In this document: piece by piece, positions 33,418-44,027 of the stretch
Position numbering within the stretch: the first letter of the stretch is position 1
Layout: each line of letters opens with the position of its first letter
Origin: Acestrorhynchus altus
Taxonomy: Eukaryota > Chordata > Actinopteri > Characiformes > Acestrorhynchidae
DNA: 64,000 nt
Direction: 5' to 3'
Assembly (NCBI GenBank): GCA_034509495.1
Contig: CM067502.1
Coordinates: forward strand, 51,508,280-51,572,279
Position numbers and translations under genes: made by a program
Notes under the pieces: generated by a model
The model's database searches: none
Told to the model about the DNA's origin: nothing
The model's input: the letters and a program-made list of their open reading frames with translations, nothing else

Positions 33418-34126
33418 GGGTGTCTTTCCATTGCTTCTGGCAGCAGTTCCTGGCTAGAAAACAACTTTGGCAACTTCTCCAACTATGCCACCTTGGAAGA
33501 GCTTGAAGGTGTAAACGCAAATTTCTCCAGCGTGAGTAAAATCAGCTTGGCAGCAGTTGTACAGTCTTTGGAGGTATGCTGTAATCTAATGGCCACAGAT
33601 GCTGATGGCTGGTCATTGTGATGTTTTGCAGTTGGAATCTTTGGACCTGCTGACCCCCACCCAAGCTGCTCAACTCACTCTGACCTCTGGAGCACTGAAC
33701 AGCACAAGTCAGATCAGCCTAGTCTTTGATCTACTAGAGAATGGGGATGCCTTCCAGAATCTGGACGACTTTCTCACAGCCCTCACTGATGTGAATGTAA
33801 GTGATGGGCCTAAACTACCTCACACGTGTTGCCCAACTGCTCTTGGAGTGAGGCGACATCGGGGAGTGACGAGGGACACTGGATTGAGATAACATTCACA
33901 CGTGTGGCACTGTTTCTCTGCAGGCTCACCTTATTATCATCCCTGCTGTGAGAGATGTGATGATGAATCGAACCTTCCAGATCGTCAGCAGCGAGTTTCC
34001 ACACTTTGACACCTCTGACTGGATAGAGTGGTTTGACATCAAGCTGGTCCCTGTCCTTCCCAGTTTCACGGCCGACATGCTGGTGGTGGCCATCAACAAC
34101 ACCAACTGCTCCATCTACCAAGTCAT
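33418..34126 (+). CDS. Partial unit 0: exons e1 (cut), e2 and e3
   Basis: e1 is 33418-33531, with its first bases in the gap. e2 is 33632-33796 (165 bp) and e3 is 33924-34126 (203 bp), both at their ideal length and stop-free. e3 starts Ala-His-Leu (gctcacc), as in the copies at 48.05, 54.99 and 62.01 kb. The intron after it (gtgagtgatttagtttttc) is of the kind found only after the last unit at 62.2 kb, not the kind between normal units. This block is therefore a near copy of the array's 3' end. Confidence 0.85.
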
Positions 34127-34436
34127 GTGAGTGATTTAGTTTTTCACTTAAGGTTAAACAATAAGATCCTTCTCATTTAAAAAGCCATTTCAATCACATT
34201 TCCACATCATGTCTCTGTATCATGAACTCTTAGAACCAGAGATCTGCACTTAGCAGGCAATTATATATTGTTTTCTATGCTTCATATCTCAGCATCAGTG
34301 TAACCTAGAGAGATAAACACATATAACAAACTACAGACTTACCTATATAACCCTGATCTCATCATTGTCTGTTTAATTATCAGAGAGTAATTCACTCATT
34401 TCCAACTGAAATTATCCCACTTTAATTTTATACCAC

Positions 34437-34735
34437 AGAGAGAGGGGGCGGGGCTGATTCTCAACCTGCATACAGACTCTGACTGATCAGAGAGAGGGGG
34501 CGGGGCTAATTCTCAACCTGCATACAGACTCTGACTGATCAGAGAGAGGGGGCGGGGCTGATGATCAACCTGCACACAGACTCTGACTGATCAGAGAGAG
34601 GGGGCGGGGCTGATTCTCAACCTGCATACAGACTCTGACTGATCAGAGAGAGGGGGCGGGGTTCATACTCAACCTGCATGTAGACTCTGACTGATCAGAG
34701 AGAGGGGGCGGGGCTGATGATCAACCTGATTTAGG
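34437..34735 (+). repeat. 52-bp GC-box minisatellite, about six units
   Basis: The same unit as at 19683 and 62508. It is cut off at caacctg|atttaggtgctg, where the sequence jumps into the intron before exon e6 of a standard unit. Confidence 0.9.
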
Positions 34736-36996
34736 TGCTGTTTTCTTAATCAAAGAACATCAGGCCGATTGAGGGAATGCAACACACATTCAGAGCAATT
34801 CCTTCATTATGTCCCTTAGGTGCCACTTGTGGGCTCCCTTTCTCCAGAACAGAAAGCAGAACTGATACTTGACCCATCCAGTGGGGCTCTACAGAATGAG
34901 ACTTTGGGTAGAGGAAGCCTGATCGGGATGCTGTAAGTCGCTAGGCAGGAGCAGCTCGTTATGTTCTTTCAGATTTTTGTCAACATCACCAAAGAGGTTA
35001 GCTAACCCACGTTGGAAACTACATGTGGAAACAGCTAACGCAACAACACCGAGACATAACATTTATGTAATGGTCCTAATCCTGTAAACTGCTTCCTCTC
35101 TAGGAGCACATTGACTTCATTGAAAGCACTTGGCTAGCAAGGACACAATCTGAACGCTGACGCAGCTATGCGCTCCACAATTTGACGTCTTTCCAGACAG
35201 TCGGTTGAGTTGTGGTTCAAGAGAATCTCTTCGTTCTGCTGGCCAGTTTCCAACCCTTCTGGCTGACCGTGATCCCCAGCAAACCTCAGCTGCCCACGGC
35301 TCCTACAGGGCAATGTGAGTGACTCTTTTAGTTTCATTTGCTTGGACTACATTTGAAACCTCTTTTTGGCTCCTATGGTTGGGAATAAAAGTGGAGTAAC
35401 TGAATATTGTCTGCTTAACTGATTTGAAGGAGGCATGGATATGAGTCTGGCAGTTCTTCCACTCGACCTTGAACAGGAACTCAGGTTGAGCAGAAACATG
35501 CTGACCCACTCTTTGCCAATAGGTATATATGAGAATCTCAAGTTCCCTGAAGACTTAACTGTGTTTGTAGCATCCCCCTTCCCACTGACTGAATACCATA
35601 TTTTCCACTGTAGGTTGCACAGCTCCCTTCCCTGCAGTTGTGAGTAAGAAATGAAATCCACTCTGTAAGGAACTGCGTTGTCTTATGACTGTACATGAAA
35701 ACTTTTAACCCTTGCTAACATGCTTTCTCTCCATCTGTTTCTCTTTAGTGCAAGGAGACACCCTTAGATGGTAAGTCCTAGTAATCTTACTTTCTATATA
35801 TTTCTAACCGTACAGGTCATGTGAGGGGAAAATTCATCTGAGTAGGCTGATGTCAATTTTTATCATGAATTTGCTTTCTTCTTGCAGGAACAAAATTAAC
35901 TTTGTCAAGGTGTCGGCAAAATTAGTCTTAAGCCCAGTTTCAATGGATCAAATGTCCAACCTTCTGGAAATGATAACAGGTGATGAAAATGACGTTTCTT
36001 TCTCCACAGTCATCTACCTCAGATTCAAGCCTCCCATGGAAATGTCTCTGCAGCTCTGCAACTTCAGCATCTCTGAATACGCTTGTTCTTCAGTAAGACC
36101 ACTATGAACCAGCAGCAAAATGCCTCTGCGCATTCATGTCTGTCACACGGCATGTCCGGCCACACAGCTACTAAACTTGTCTTTGCCTCTTTGCTTACAC
36201 CTTCTTGTGTTTTAAAGGTTGAAGCTCTGTCCTCCAGTGACCTTGTCACAGTGTTGACCTGTGACCTGGCCAGCAACATGGACTACAGCAGGGCAATTTG
36301 GAAGCTTTTCTTCCAAAAGTTTGAAGCATCTCTGGATGAAGCCTTGGATGAGCTCTCTAACATGGTAGATAACGATGAAGTCCATGACAAAACAGAAACA
36401 TTTGGAGTGAATTGTACATTGAAACATGTACTTTCTCTTACAGACCCTCAACATCAGAACTGCCTGACAGCCCCAATGTTCTTGATGCCATCGTTGGTGA
36501 ATCCACAGCTTCAGTGCTGCACAGCTGACAGATGCCGTCTTCATTACCAGTGGTTCAGAAGCTCAAGACCATTTTGTCAACAGTGATACCTGGGCTTCCT
36601 CTCCTGTCTCAAGTTCCAAGAACCAGCTGTAATTCCTACCAAGCTGTGTAAGTATGGAGAGAAATTTCACAGCTGGCATTTATATCATACAGTTTGTGAA
36701 GAGAAACCATGCATCCAACACAGGATCTGATGTTTTCTCCTACAACTTAAATTAAGAGGCCTTAGCGGTCAAGATCAACTCGTAAGGCACAGCAGAAATG
36801 AAACATGCTAATTATTTAATATCCTTTTCCTCAAGAGATGACCTTCCAGATGGGAGAGAAATGTTGCCTTCCATCACATCTATCATGTTGTTATCTTCCA
36901 AAGGGTTACAAGTCTTGAGAAGAAAATACTTGCAATGAACCATACTCTCCTTGGAAATATTCAAGATTCCTCTCTGCTCCTTTGTTTTTACTGTAG
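34736..36996 (+). CDS. Partial unit 0b: exons e6 to e15
   Basis: Exons: e6 34820-34996, e7 35104-35314, e8 about 35424-35522, e9 about 35614-35642, e10 35749-35770, e11 about 35888-35919, e12 36010-36092, e13 36218-36364, e14 36444-36647, e15 about 36755-36850. e10 and e13 are clean. e7, e8, e11 and e15 contain small indels, and e12 lacks two bases. Exons e4 and e5 that should precede e6 are absent because of the junction at 34735. Confidence 0.75.
34820..34996 (+). CDS. Representative exon e6 of the array unit
   Basis: 177 bp, 59 codons, phase 0. It begins VPLVGSLSPEQKAELILDPS, then SGALQNETL, and ends FVNITKE. It is homologous to e2. No copy is clean from end to end; this one has a run of small changes between 34910 and 34960. 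Confidence 0.75.
36218..36364 (+). CDS. Representative exon e13 of the array unit
   Basis: 147 bp, 49 codons, phase 0, clean. It reads VEALSSSDLVTVLTCDLASN, then MDYSRAIWKLFFQKFEASLD, then EALDELSNM. Acceptor tgttttaaag; the donor is gtagat or gtgaat depending on unit. A diverged, broken homologue lies at 11203-11356. Confidence 0.9.
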
Positions 36997-39900
36997 ATCC
37001 CGGGTGTGTTTCCAATGCTTCTGGCAGCAGTTACTGGCTAGAAAACAACTTTGGCAGCTTCTCCAATTATGCCACTCTGGAAGAGTTTGTAGTTCTGAAT
37101 GCAAAATTCTCTGGCGTGAGTAACATCAGCTTAGCAGCAGTTATGGTGCCTTTGGAGGTATGCTGTAATCTAATGGCCACAGATGCTGATGGCTGGTCAT
37201 TGTGATGTTTTGCAGTTGGAATCTTTGGGCCTGCTGACCCCCACCCAAGCTGCTCAACTCACTCTGACCTCTGGAGCACTGAACTGGCACCAAGTCAGAT
37301 CAGCCTAGTCTTTGATCTACTGAGAGTGGGATGCCTTCAGAATCTGGACGACTTTCTCCTGCCCTCACACAGTGAATGTAGTGATGGGCCTAAAACACCC
37401 CTCACGTGTTGCCCAACTGCTCTTGGGTGGGCGACATCGGGGAGTGACGAGGGACACTGGATTGAGATAACATTCACACGTGTGGCACTGTTTCTCTGCA
37501 GGCTGACCTTATTATCATCCCTGCTGTGAGAGATGTGATGAATGAACCTTCGGATCCGATCAGCGGTTTCCACACTTTGACACCTCAGCTGGATAGAGTG
37601 GTTTGACATCGACTGTCCTGTCCTTCCCACAGTTTCGCGGCCGACGCATGCTGGTGGTGGCCATCAACAACCTGTACTCCATCTGCAAGTCATGTGAGTC
37701 TATAGTTTCAAAACTGTAATTCACCAACATTATCTCACCTACTACCTGAATCACCTAGAAATAAATGCTGTGCAGACATACATTTGGAGTGGCTGAACCA
37801 TTGGCAAGTCAGTTTCTCCTTAAAAGGCAATGTCCTTTTATTTTTAGTGTTTGGGACTGAGCCACGTCTTCCCTCAAATGACCCCCCCACCAGAGGCGGA
37901 CGAGAAATAACACAGGTTTTACTGAATTTCCTGAAGGAGTTTGCTACAAAGTTCAATGCACCAGGTACATGCTCCTTTGCACACTTCCGCTTCCAGGAAT
38001 GCATTTGCAGCATCTCTTGCTGTCACCGTCTCTCAGATGCAGTTGCCTTGTTACATGGCTGGGACCTGTACTCAATATCCTTTTTCCCGTTTGTTCTCTT
38101 TACCAAGAGCAGATTGCAGAAAGGATATCCACAATGAGGTTGACTGGCTCACCATCAACTTGGGTCTGTTCTGGACAATGGCAAGCTACTCTGACCTCCA
38201 AGATTTCAACATCTCTGTGGTAACGTTCCTTCTCTGCCTCATTGACGCACAACCTTTGCATAAGAATCATGGAGAAATTCATCGCTTTGATCCAGCAATT
38301 TAGATTGCTGTTTTCTGTCAAAGAACATCAGGCCGATTGAGGGAATGCAACACATTCAGAGCAATTCCTTCATTATGTCCCGCCAAATTTGCCGCGTGAG
38401 CTCCTTTCTCAGAACAGAAAGCAGAACTGATGCCAGCCCATCCAGTGGGGCTCTACAGAATAGACTTTGGTGAAAGGAAGCCATGATCGGGATGCTGTCG
38501 TCTTCAGAGCAGGAGCAGCTCGATATGTTCTTTCAGATTTTTGTCAACATCACCACAGAGGTTAGCTAACCCACGTTGGAAACTACATGTGGAAACAATG
38601 GCGCAACAACACCGAGACCTGCTGTTTATGCTAATGGTCTAATCCTGTAAACTGCTTCCTCTCTAAAGACACAGTGACTTCATTAAGCAGCCTATAAGGG
38701 GACACAATCTGAACCTGACCTTGACTGATCTTGCTCCCAATTTTGACGTCTTCCAAACAAGTCAGTTTGAGTTGTGGTTCCAAGAGAATCTCTTCGTTCT
38801 GCTGGCCAGTTTCCAACCCTTCTGGCTGACCGTGATCCCAACAAACCTCAGCTGTGACTCCTATCAGGCAATGTGGGTGACTCTTTCAGTTTCCTTTACT
38901 TGGACTACTTTTGAAACCTCTTTTGGCTCCTATGGTTGGGAATAAAAGTGGAGTAACTGAATGTTGTCTGCTTAACACAGTTTGAAGGGCATGGATATGA
39001 GTCTGGCAGTTCTTCCATAGGCAGCGAACAGGAACTCGGAGTTGAGCAAACATGCTGACCACTCTTTGCCAATAGGTATATATGGGAATCTCAGAGTTCC
39101 TGAAGACTTAACTGTGTTTGTAGCATCCCCCTTCCCACTATTTAGACCTATATTTTCCTCTGTAGGTTGCACAGCTCCCTTCCCTGTTGGTGTGGTAAGT
39201 AATCCTCTGTAAGGAACTGCGTTGTCTTATGACTGTACATGAAAACGTTACTTCCCTTGCTAACATGCTTTCTCTCCATCTGTTTCTCTTTAGTGCAAGG
39301 AGACACCCTTAGATGGTAAGTCATAACAATCTTACTTTCTATATATTTCTAACCGTACAGGTCATGTGAGGGACAAATTCATCTGAGTAGGCTGATGTCA
39401 ATTTTTATCATGAATTTGCTTTCTTCTTGCAGACCAAAGTCTTTGTCAAGGTGTCGGCAGGTGAGTCTTGGTGTTTTACATGGATCAAAATGTCTTCTGG
39501 AAATGATAACAGAGTGATGAAAATAGCGTTTCTTCTCTACAGTCATCTACCTCAGATTCAAGCCTCCCATGGAAATGTCTCTGCACAGCTCTGCAGCTTC
39601 AGCATCTCTGAATACGCTTGTTCTTCAGTAAGACCACTATGAACCAGCAGCACAATGCCTCTGCGCATTCATGTCTGTCACACGGCATGTCCGGCCACAC
39701 AGCTAAACTTGTCTTTGCCTCTTTGCTTACACCTTCTTGTGTTTTAAAGGTTGAAGCCCTGTCCTCCAGTGACCTTGTCACAGTGTTGACCTGTGACCTG
39801 GCCAGCAACATGGACTACAGCAGGGCAATTTAGGCTTTTCTTCAAAGTTTGAAGCATCTCTGGATGACCTTGGATGAGCTCTCTAACATGGTGAATGCGA

Positions 39901-40521
39901 TGAAGTCATGACAAAACAGAAACATTTGGAGTGGAATTGTACATTGAAATGTACTTTCTGCCTGAACCCTCAACATCAGACTGCTGACCCTAATGTTCTT
40001 GATGCCATCGGTGAGGGTGAGAATCCACACAACTTCCAGTGCTGCACAGCTGACAGATGCCGTCTTGTGCAGTGGTTCCAGAAGAGCTCAGACCATTTTG
40101 TCAGCAGTGTCCACAGATTTCCTCTCTGTCTCCAGTTCCAAGAACTTCAGCTGTCAGACCTTCCAAATTGTGTAAGTATGGAGAGAGAGATTTCACAGCT
40201 AGCATTTATGTCATACAGTTTGTGAAAACCATACCATCAACTTTAGGATCTGATGTTTCTCCTACAACTTAGGGTGGAGGCCCTTAGCAGTCAAGATCAA
40301 CTCATGGAGGCACAGCAGAAATGGGCTGTCTTTAATTATTTCATCTATCCTTTCCTCTCAAGAGATGACCTTCCAGGTACGGAGAGAAATGTTGCCTTCC
40401 ATCACATCTTCTATCATGTTGTATCTTCAAGGGTTACAAGTCTTGAGAAAATACTTGCAATGAACCATGCTCTCCTTGAAATATTCAGATTCCACTCTCT
40501 GCTCCTTTGTTTTCATTGTAG
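36997..40521 (+). CDS. Array unit 1 (15 exons, 3525 bp)
   Basis: Exons: e1 36997-37115, e2 37216-37377, e3 37502-37693, e4 37848-37964, e5 38113-38219, e6 about 38384-38560, e7 about 38668-38872, e8 38981-39075, e9 39166-39194, e10 39294-39315, e11 39433-39460, e12 39543-39627, e13 39750-39890, e14 about 39965-40171, e15 40273-40376. e1, e5, e9, e10, e11, e12 and e15 have ideal lengths. e1 differs most from other units (SFSNYATLEEFVVLNAKFSG), so this may be an older, less homogenised copy. e13 is the GTCACAGTGTTG type. Confidence 0.8.
38113..38219 (+). CDS. Representative exon e5 of the array unit
   Basis: 107 bp. It reads DCRKDIHNEVDWLTINLGLF, then WTMASYSDLQDFNISV. It is homologous to e1 (C, W-L--N-G-F-S--AS--DL). 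Units 1-3 have Val before Asp-Trp; units 4-7 have Ala. Confidence 0.85.
39543..39627 (+). CDS. Representative exon e12 of the array unit
   Basis: 85 bp, clean. It reads HLPQIQASHGNVSAQLCSFS, then ISEYACSS. LC-F-I-EYACSS is a conserved double-Cys segment of the family. One NVS sequon. Donor TCA|gtaaga. Confidence 0.85.
40273..40376 (+). CDS. Representative exon e15 of the array unit
   Basis: 104 bp, clean. It reads VEALSSQDQLMEAQQKWAVF, then NYFIYPFLSRDDLP, and hands one base to e1 of the next unit. This join is what makes the units concatenate in frame. Confidence 0.85.
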
Positions 40522-40640
40522 ATCCCGGGTGTCTTTCCATTGCTTCTGGCAGCAGTTCCTGGCTAGAAAACAACTTTGGCAACTTCTCCAACTATGCCAC
40601 CTTGGAAGAGCTTGAAGGTGTAAACGCAAATTTCTCCAGC
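40522..40640 (+). CDS. Representative exon e1 of the array unit
   Basis: 119 bp; with the last base of e15 it gives 40 codons. It reads DPGCLSIASGSSSWLENNF, then GNFSNYATLEELEGVNANFS. The end at AGC|gtgagt is chosen because the following exon then matches the family without insertion. A second donor 42 bases on (GGAG|gtatgc) would add 14 codons in frame. Confidence 0.8.
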
Positions 40641-43600
40641 GTGAGTAAAATCAGCTTGGCAGCAGTTGTACATTCTTTGGAGGTATGCTGTAATCTAATG
40701 GCCACAGATGCTGATGGCTGGTCATTGTGATGTTGCAGTTGGAATCTTTGGACCTGCTGACCCCCACCCAAGCTGCTCAACTCACTCTGACCTCTGGGCA
40801 CTGAACCCAGCACAAGTCAGATCCAGCCTAGTCTTTGATCTACTAGAGGCGAGGATGCCTTCCAGAATCTGGACGACTTTCTCACAGCCTCACGATGTGA
40901 ATGGTGATGAACAACTACCTCACACGTGTTGCCCAACTGCTCTTGGAGTGAGGCGACATCGGGGAGTGATGAGGGACACTGGATTGAGATAACATTCACA
41001 TTGTGGCACTGTTTCTCTGCAGGCTGACCTTATATCATCCTGCTGTGAGAGATGTGATGATGGTCAGACCTTCCAGATCGTCAGCAGCGGTTTCCACACT
41101 TTGACACCTCTGACTGAATCGATGGTTTGACATCAAGCTGGTCCCTGTCCTTCCCAGTTTCACGGCCGACATGCTGGTGGTGGCCATCAACAACACCAAC
41201 TGCTCCATCTACCAAGTCATGTGAGTCTGTAGTTTCAAAACTGTAATTCACCAACATTATCTCACCTACTACCTGAATCACCTAGAAATAAATGCTGTGC
41301 AGACATACATTTGGAGTGGCTGAACCATTGGCAAGTCAGTTTCTCCTTAAAGGCAATGTCCTTTTATTGCAGTGTTTCAGGACTGAGCCACGTCTTCCCT
41401 CAAATGACCCCCACCAGGGCGGACGAAATAACACAGGCTTTACTGAATTTCCTGAAGGAGTTTGCTGCAAAGTTCAATGCACCAGGTACATGCACACGCC
41501 GCTTCGGAATGCATTTGCAGCATCTCTTGCTGTCACCGTCTCTCAGATGCAGTTGCCTTGTTACATGACTGGGACCTGTGCTAATATCCCTTTTTCCCGT
41601 TTCATTCTCTTTGCAAACAGATTTTGAAGGATATCACAATGAGGTTGACTGGCTCACCATCAACTTGGGTCTGTTCTGGACAATGGCAAGCTACTCTGAC
41701 CTCCAAGATTTCAACATCTCTGTGGTAACGTTCCTTCTCTGCCTCATTGACACTGGCTTAACACACGCAAGAATCATGGAGAAATTCATCGCTTTGATCC
41801 AGCAATTTAGATTGCTGTTTTCTGTCAAAGAACATCAGGCCGATTGAGGGAATGCAACACACATTCAGAGCAATTCCTTCATTATGTCCCTTAGGTGCCA
41901 CTTGTGGGCTCCCTTTCTCCAGAACAGAAAGCAGAACTGATACTTGACCCATCCAGTGGGGCTCTGGAATGAGACTTTGGTGAAGGAAGCCATGGTCGGG
42001 ATGTAGTCTTCAGGCAGGAGCAGCTCGATATGTTCTTTCAGATTTACATCAGCATCACAAGAGAGTTGAAAGCTAACCCACGTTGGAAACTACATGTGAG
42101 AACAGCTAACGCAACAACACCGAGACATAACATTTATGTAATGGTCCTAATCCTGTAAACTGCTTCCTCTCTAGGAGCACATTGACTTCATTGAAAACGC
42201 AGCTGTAAGGGACACAATCCTGAACCTGACCTTGACTGCTCTTGCTGCTGATTTTGACACCTTCCAAACAAGTCAGTTTGAGTTGTGGTTCCAAGAGAAT
42301 CTCTTCGTTCTACTGGCCAGTTTCCAACCCTTCTGGCTGACCGTGATCCCAACAAACCTCAGCTGTGACTCCTACAAGGCAATGTGAGTGACTCTTTTAG
42401 TTTCATTTACTTGGACTACATTTGAAACCTCTTTTGGCTCCTATGGTTGGGAATAAAAGTGGAGTAACTGAATGTTGTCTGTTTAACACAGTTTGAAGGG
42501 CATGGATATGAGTCTGGCAGTTCTTCCACTCGACCTTGAACAGGAACTCCAGGTTGAGCAGGAAACATGCTGACCCACTCTTTGCCAATGGTATGCTAGG
42601 AATCTCAGGTTCCTGAAGACTTAACTGTGTTTGTACCATCCCCCTTCCCACTGACTGAATACCATATTTTCCACTGTAGGTTGCACAGCTCCCTTCCCTG
42701 TTGGTGTGGTAAGTAATCCTCTGTAAGGAACTGCGTTGTCTTATGACTGTACATGAAAACACCGCCCTTACTAAGCATGCACTTTCTCTCCATCTGTTTC
42801 TCTTTAGTGCAGAGACACCCTTAGATGGTGAAAGTCACTGTAAATCTGCTTTCTATATATTTCTAACCCGTACAGGGTCATGTGAGGACAAATTCATCTG
42901 AGTAGGCTGATGTGTTTTATCCTTAGTTGCTTTCTTCTTGCAGAACAAAGTCTGTCAAGGTGTTAATCGGCGGGTGAGTCTTGGTGTTTTAAATGGATCA
43001 AAATGTCTAGCCTTCTGGAAATGACGACAGGTGATGAAAATGAGGTTTCTTTCTCTACAGTCATCTACCTCAGATTCAAAGCCTCCATGGAAATGTCTCT
43101 GCACAGCTCTGCAGCTTCAGCATCTCTGAATACGCCTGTTCATCAGTAAGACCACTATGAAGCATCTGCAAAATGCCTCTGCGCATTCATGTCTGTCTAC
43201 GGCATGTCAGCCACGCTACTAAACTTGTCTTTGCCTCTTTGCACACCTTCTTGTGTTTTAAAGGTTGAAGCTCTGTCCTCCAGTGACCTTGTCACAGTGT
43301 TGACCTGTGACCTGGCCAGCAACATGGACTACAGCAGGGCAATTTGGAAGCTTTTCTTCCACAAGTTTGAAGCATCTCTGGATGAAGCCTTGGATGAGCT
43401 CTCTAGCATGGTGAATGTGATGAGAAGTCATGACAAAACAGAAACATTTAGGTAGATTGTACATTGCAAACATGTACTTTCTCTTACAGACCCTCAACAT
43501 CAGACTGCCTGACCCAATGTTTGTGATGCCATCAGTGGTGAAAATCCACGGCTGATGCTGCACAGCTGACAGATGCCGTCTTCATTACCAAAGTGAGGTT

Positions 43601-44027
43601 CAGAAGAGGCTCAGACCATTTTTGTCAACAGTGTCCACAATTTCCTCTCTGTCTCAGTTCAGAACTTTAGCTGTAATTCCTACAGAAGCTGTGTAAATGG
43701 AGAAATTTCACAGCTGGCATTTATGTCATGCAGTTTGTGAGAAACCATACATCAACACAGGATCAATGTTTTCTCCTACAACCAGAATTGGAGGCTCTTA
43801 GCACTCAAGATCAAGTCATGGAGGCACAGCAGAAATGGGCTGTCTTTAATTATTTCATCTATCCTTTCCTGAGATGACCTTCCAGGTGCGCGGAAATATT
43901 GCCTTCCATCACATCTTCTATCATGTTGTATCTTCAAGGAGTTACAATCCTTGAAAATACTTGCAATGAACCATGCTCTCCTTGAAATATTCAGATTCCA
44001 CTCTCTGCTCCTTTGTTTTCATTGTAG
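40522..44027 (+). CDS. Array unit 2 (15 exons, 3506 bp)
   Basis: Exons: e1 40522-40640, e2 40739-40902, e3 41023-41220, e4 41373-41485, e5 41621-41724, e6 about 41895-42063, e7 42175-42383, e8 42492-42590, e9 42680-42708, e10 about 42808-42827, e11 about 42944-42973, e12 43061-43145, e13 43264-43410, e14 about 43490-43692, e15 about 43784-43885. e1, e4, e7, e9, e12 and e13 have ideal lengths. e7 has the ALAADFDTFQ variant shared with unit 6. Confidence 0.8.
42175..42383 (+). CDS. Representative exon e7 of the array unit
   Basis: 209 bp, 69 codons plus two bases, clean. It reads EHIDFIENAAVRDTILNLTL, then FQTSQFELWFQENLFVLLAS, then FQPFWLTVIPTNLSCDSYKA. Homologous to e3 and e14. Sequons at NLT and NLS. 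Confidence 0.88.

Noticed and set aside
32633..33520. Open frames of poly-Asn, poly-His or poly-Ile running through the gap
   Set aside because: They come from ATT/ATG microsatellites and the run of N.
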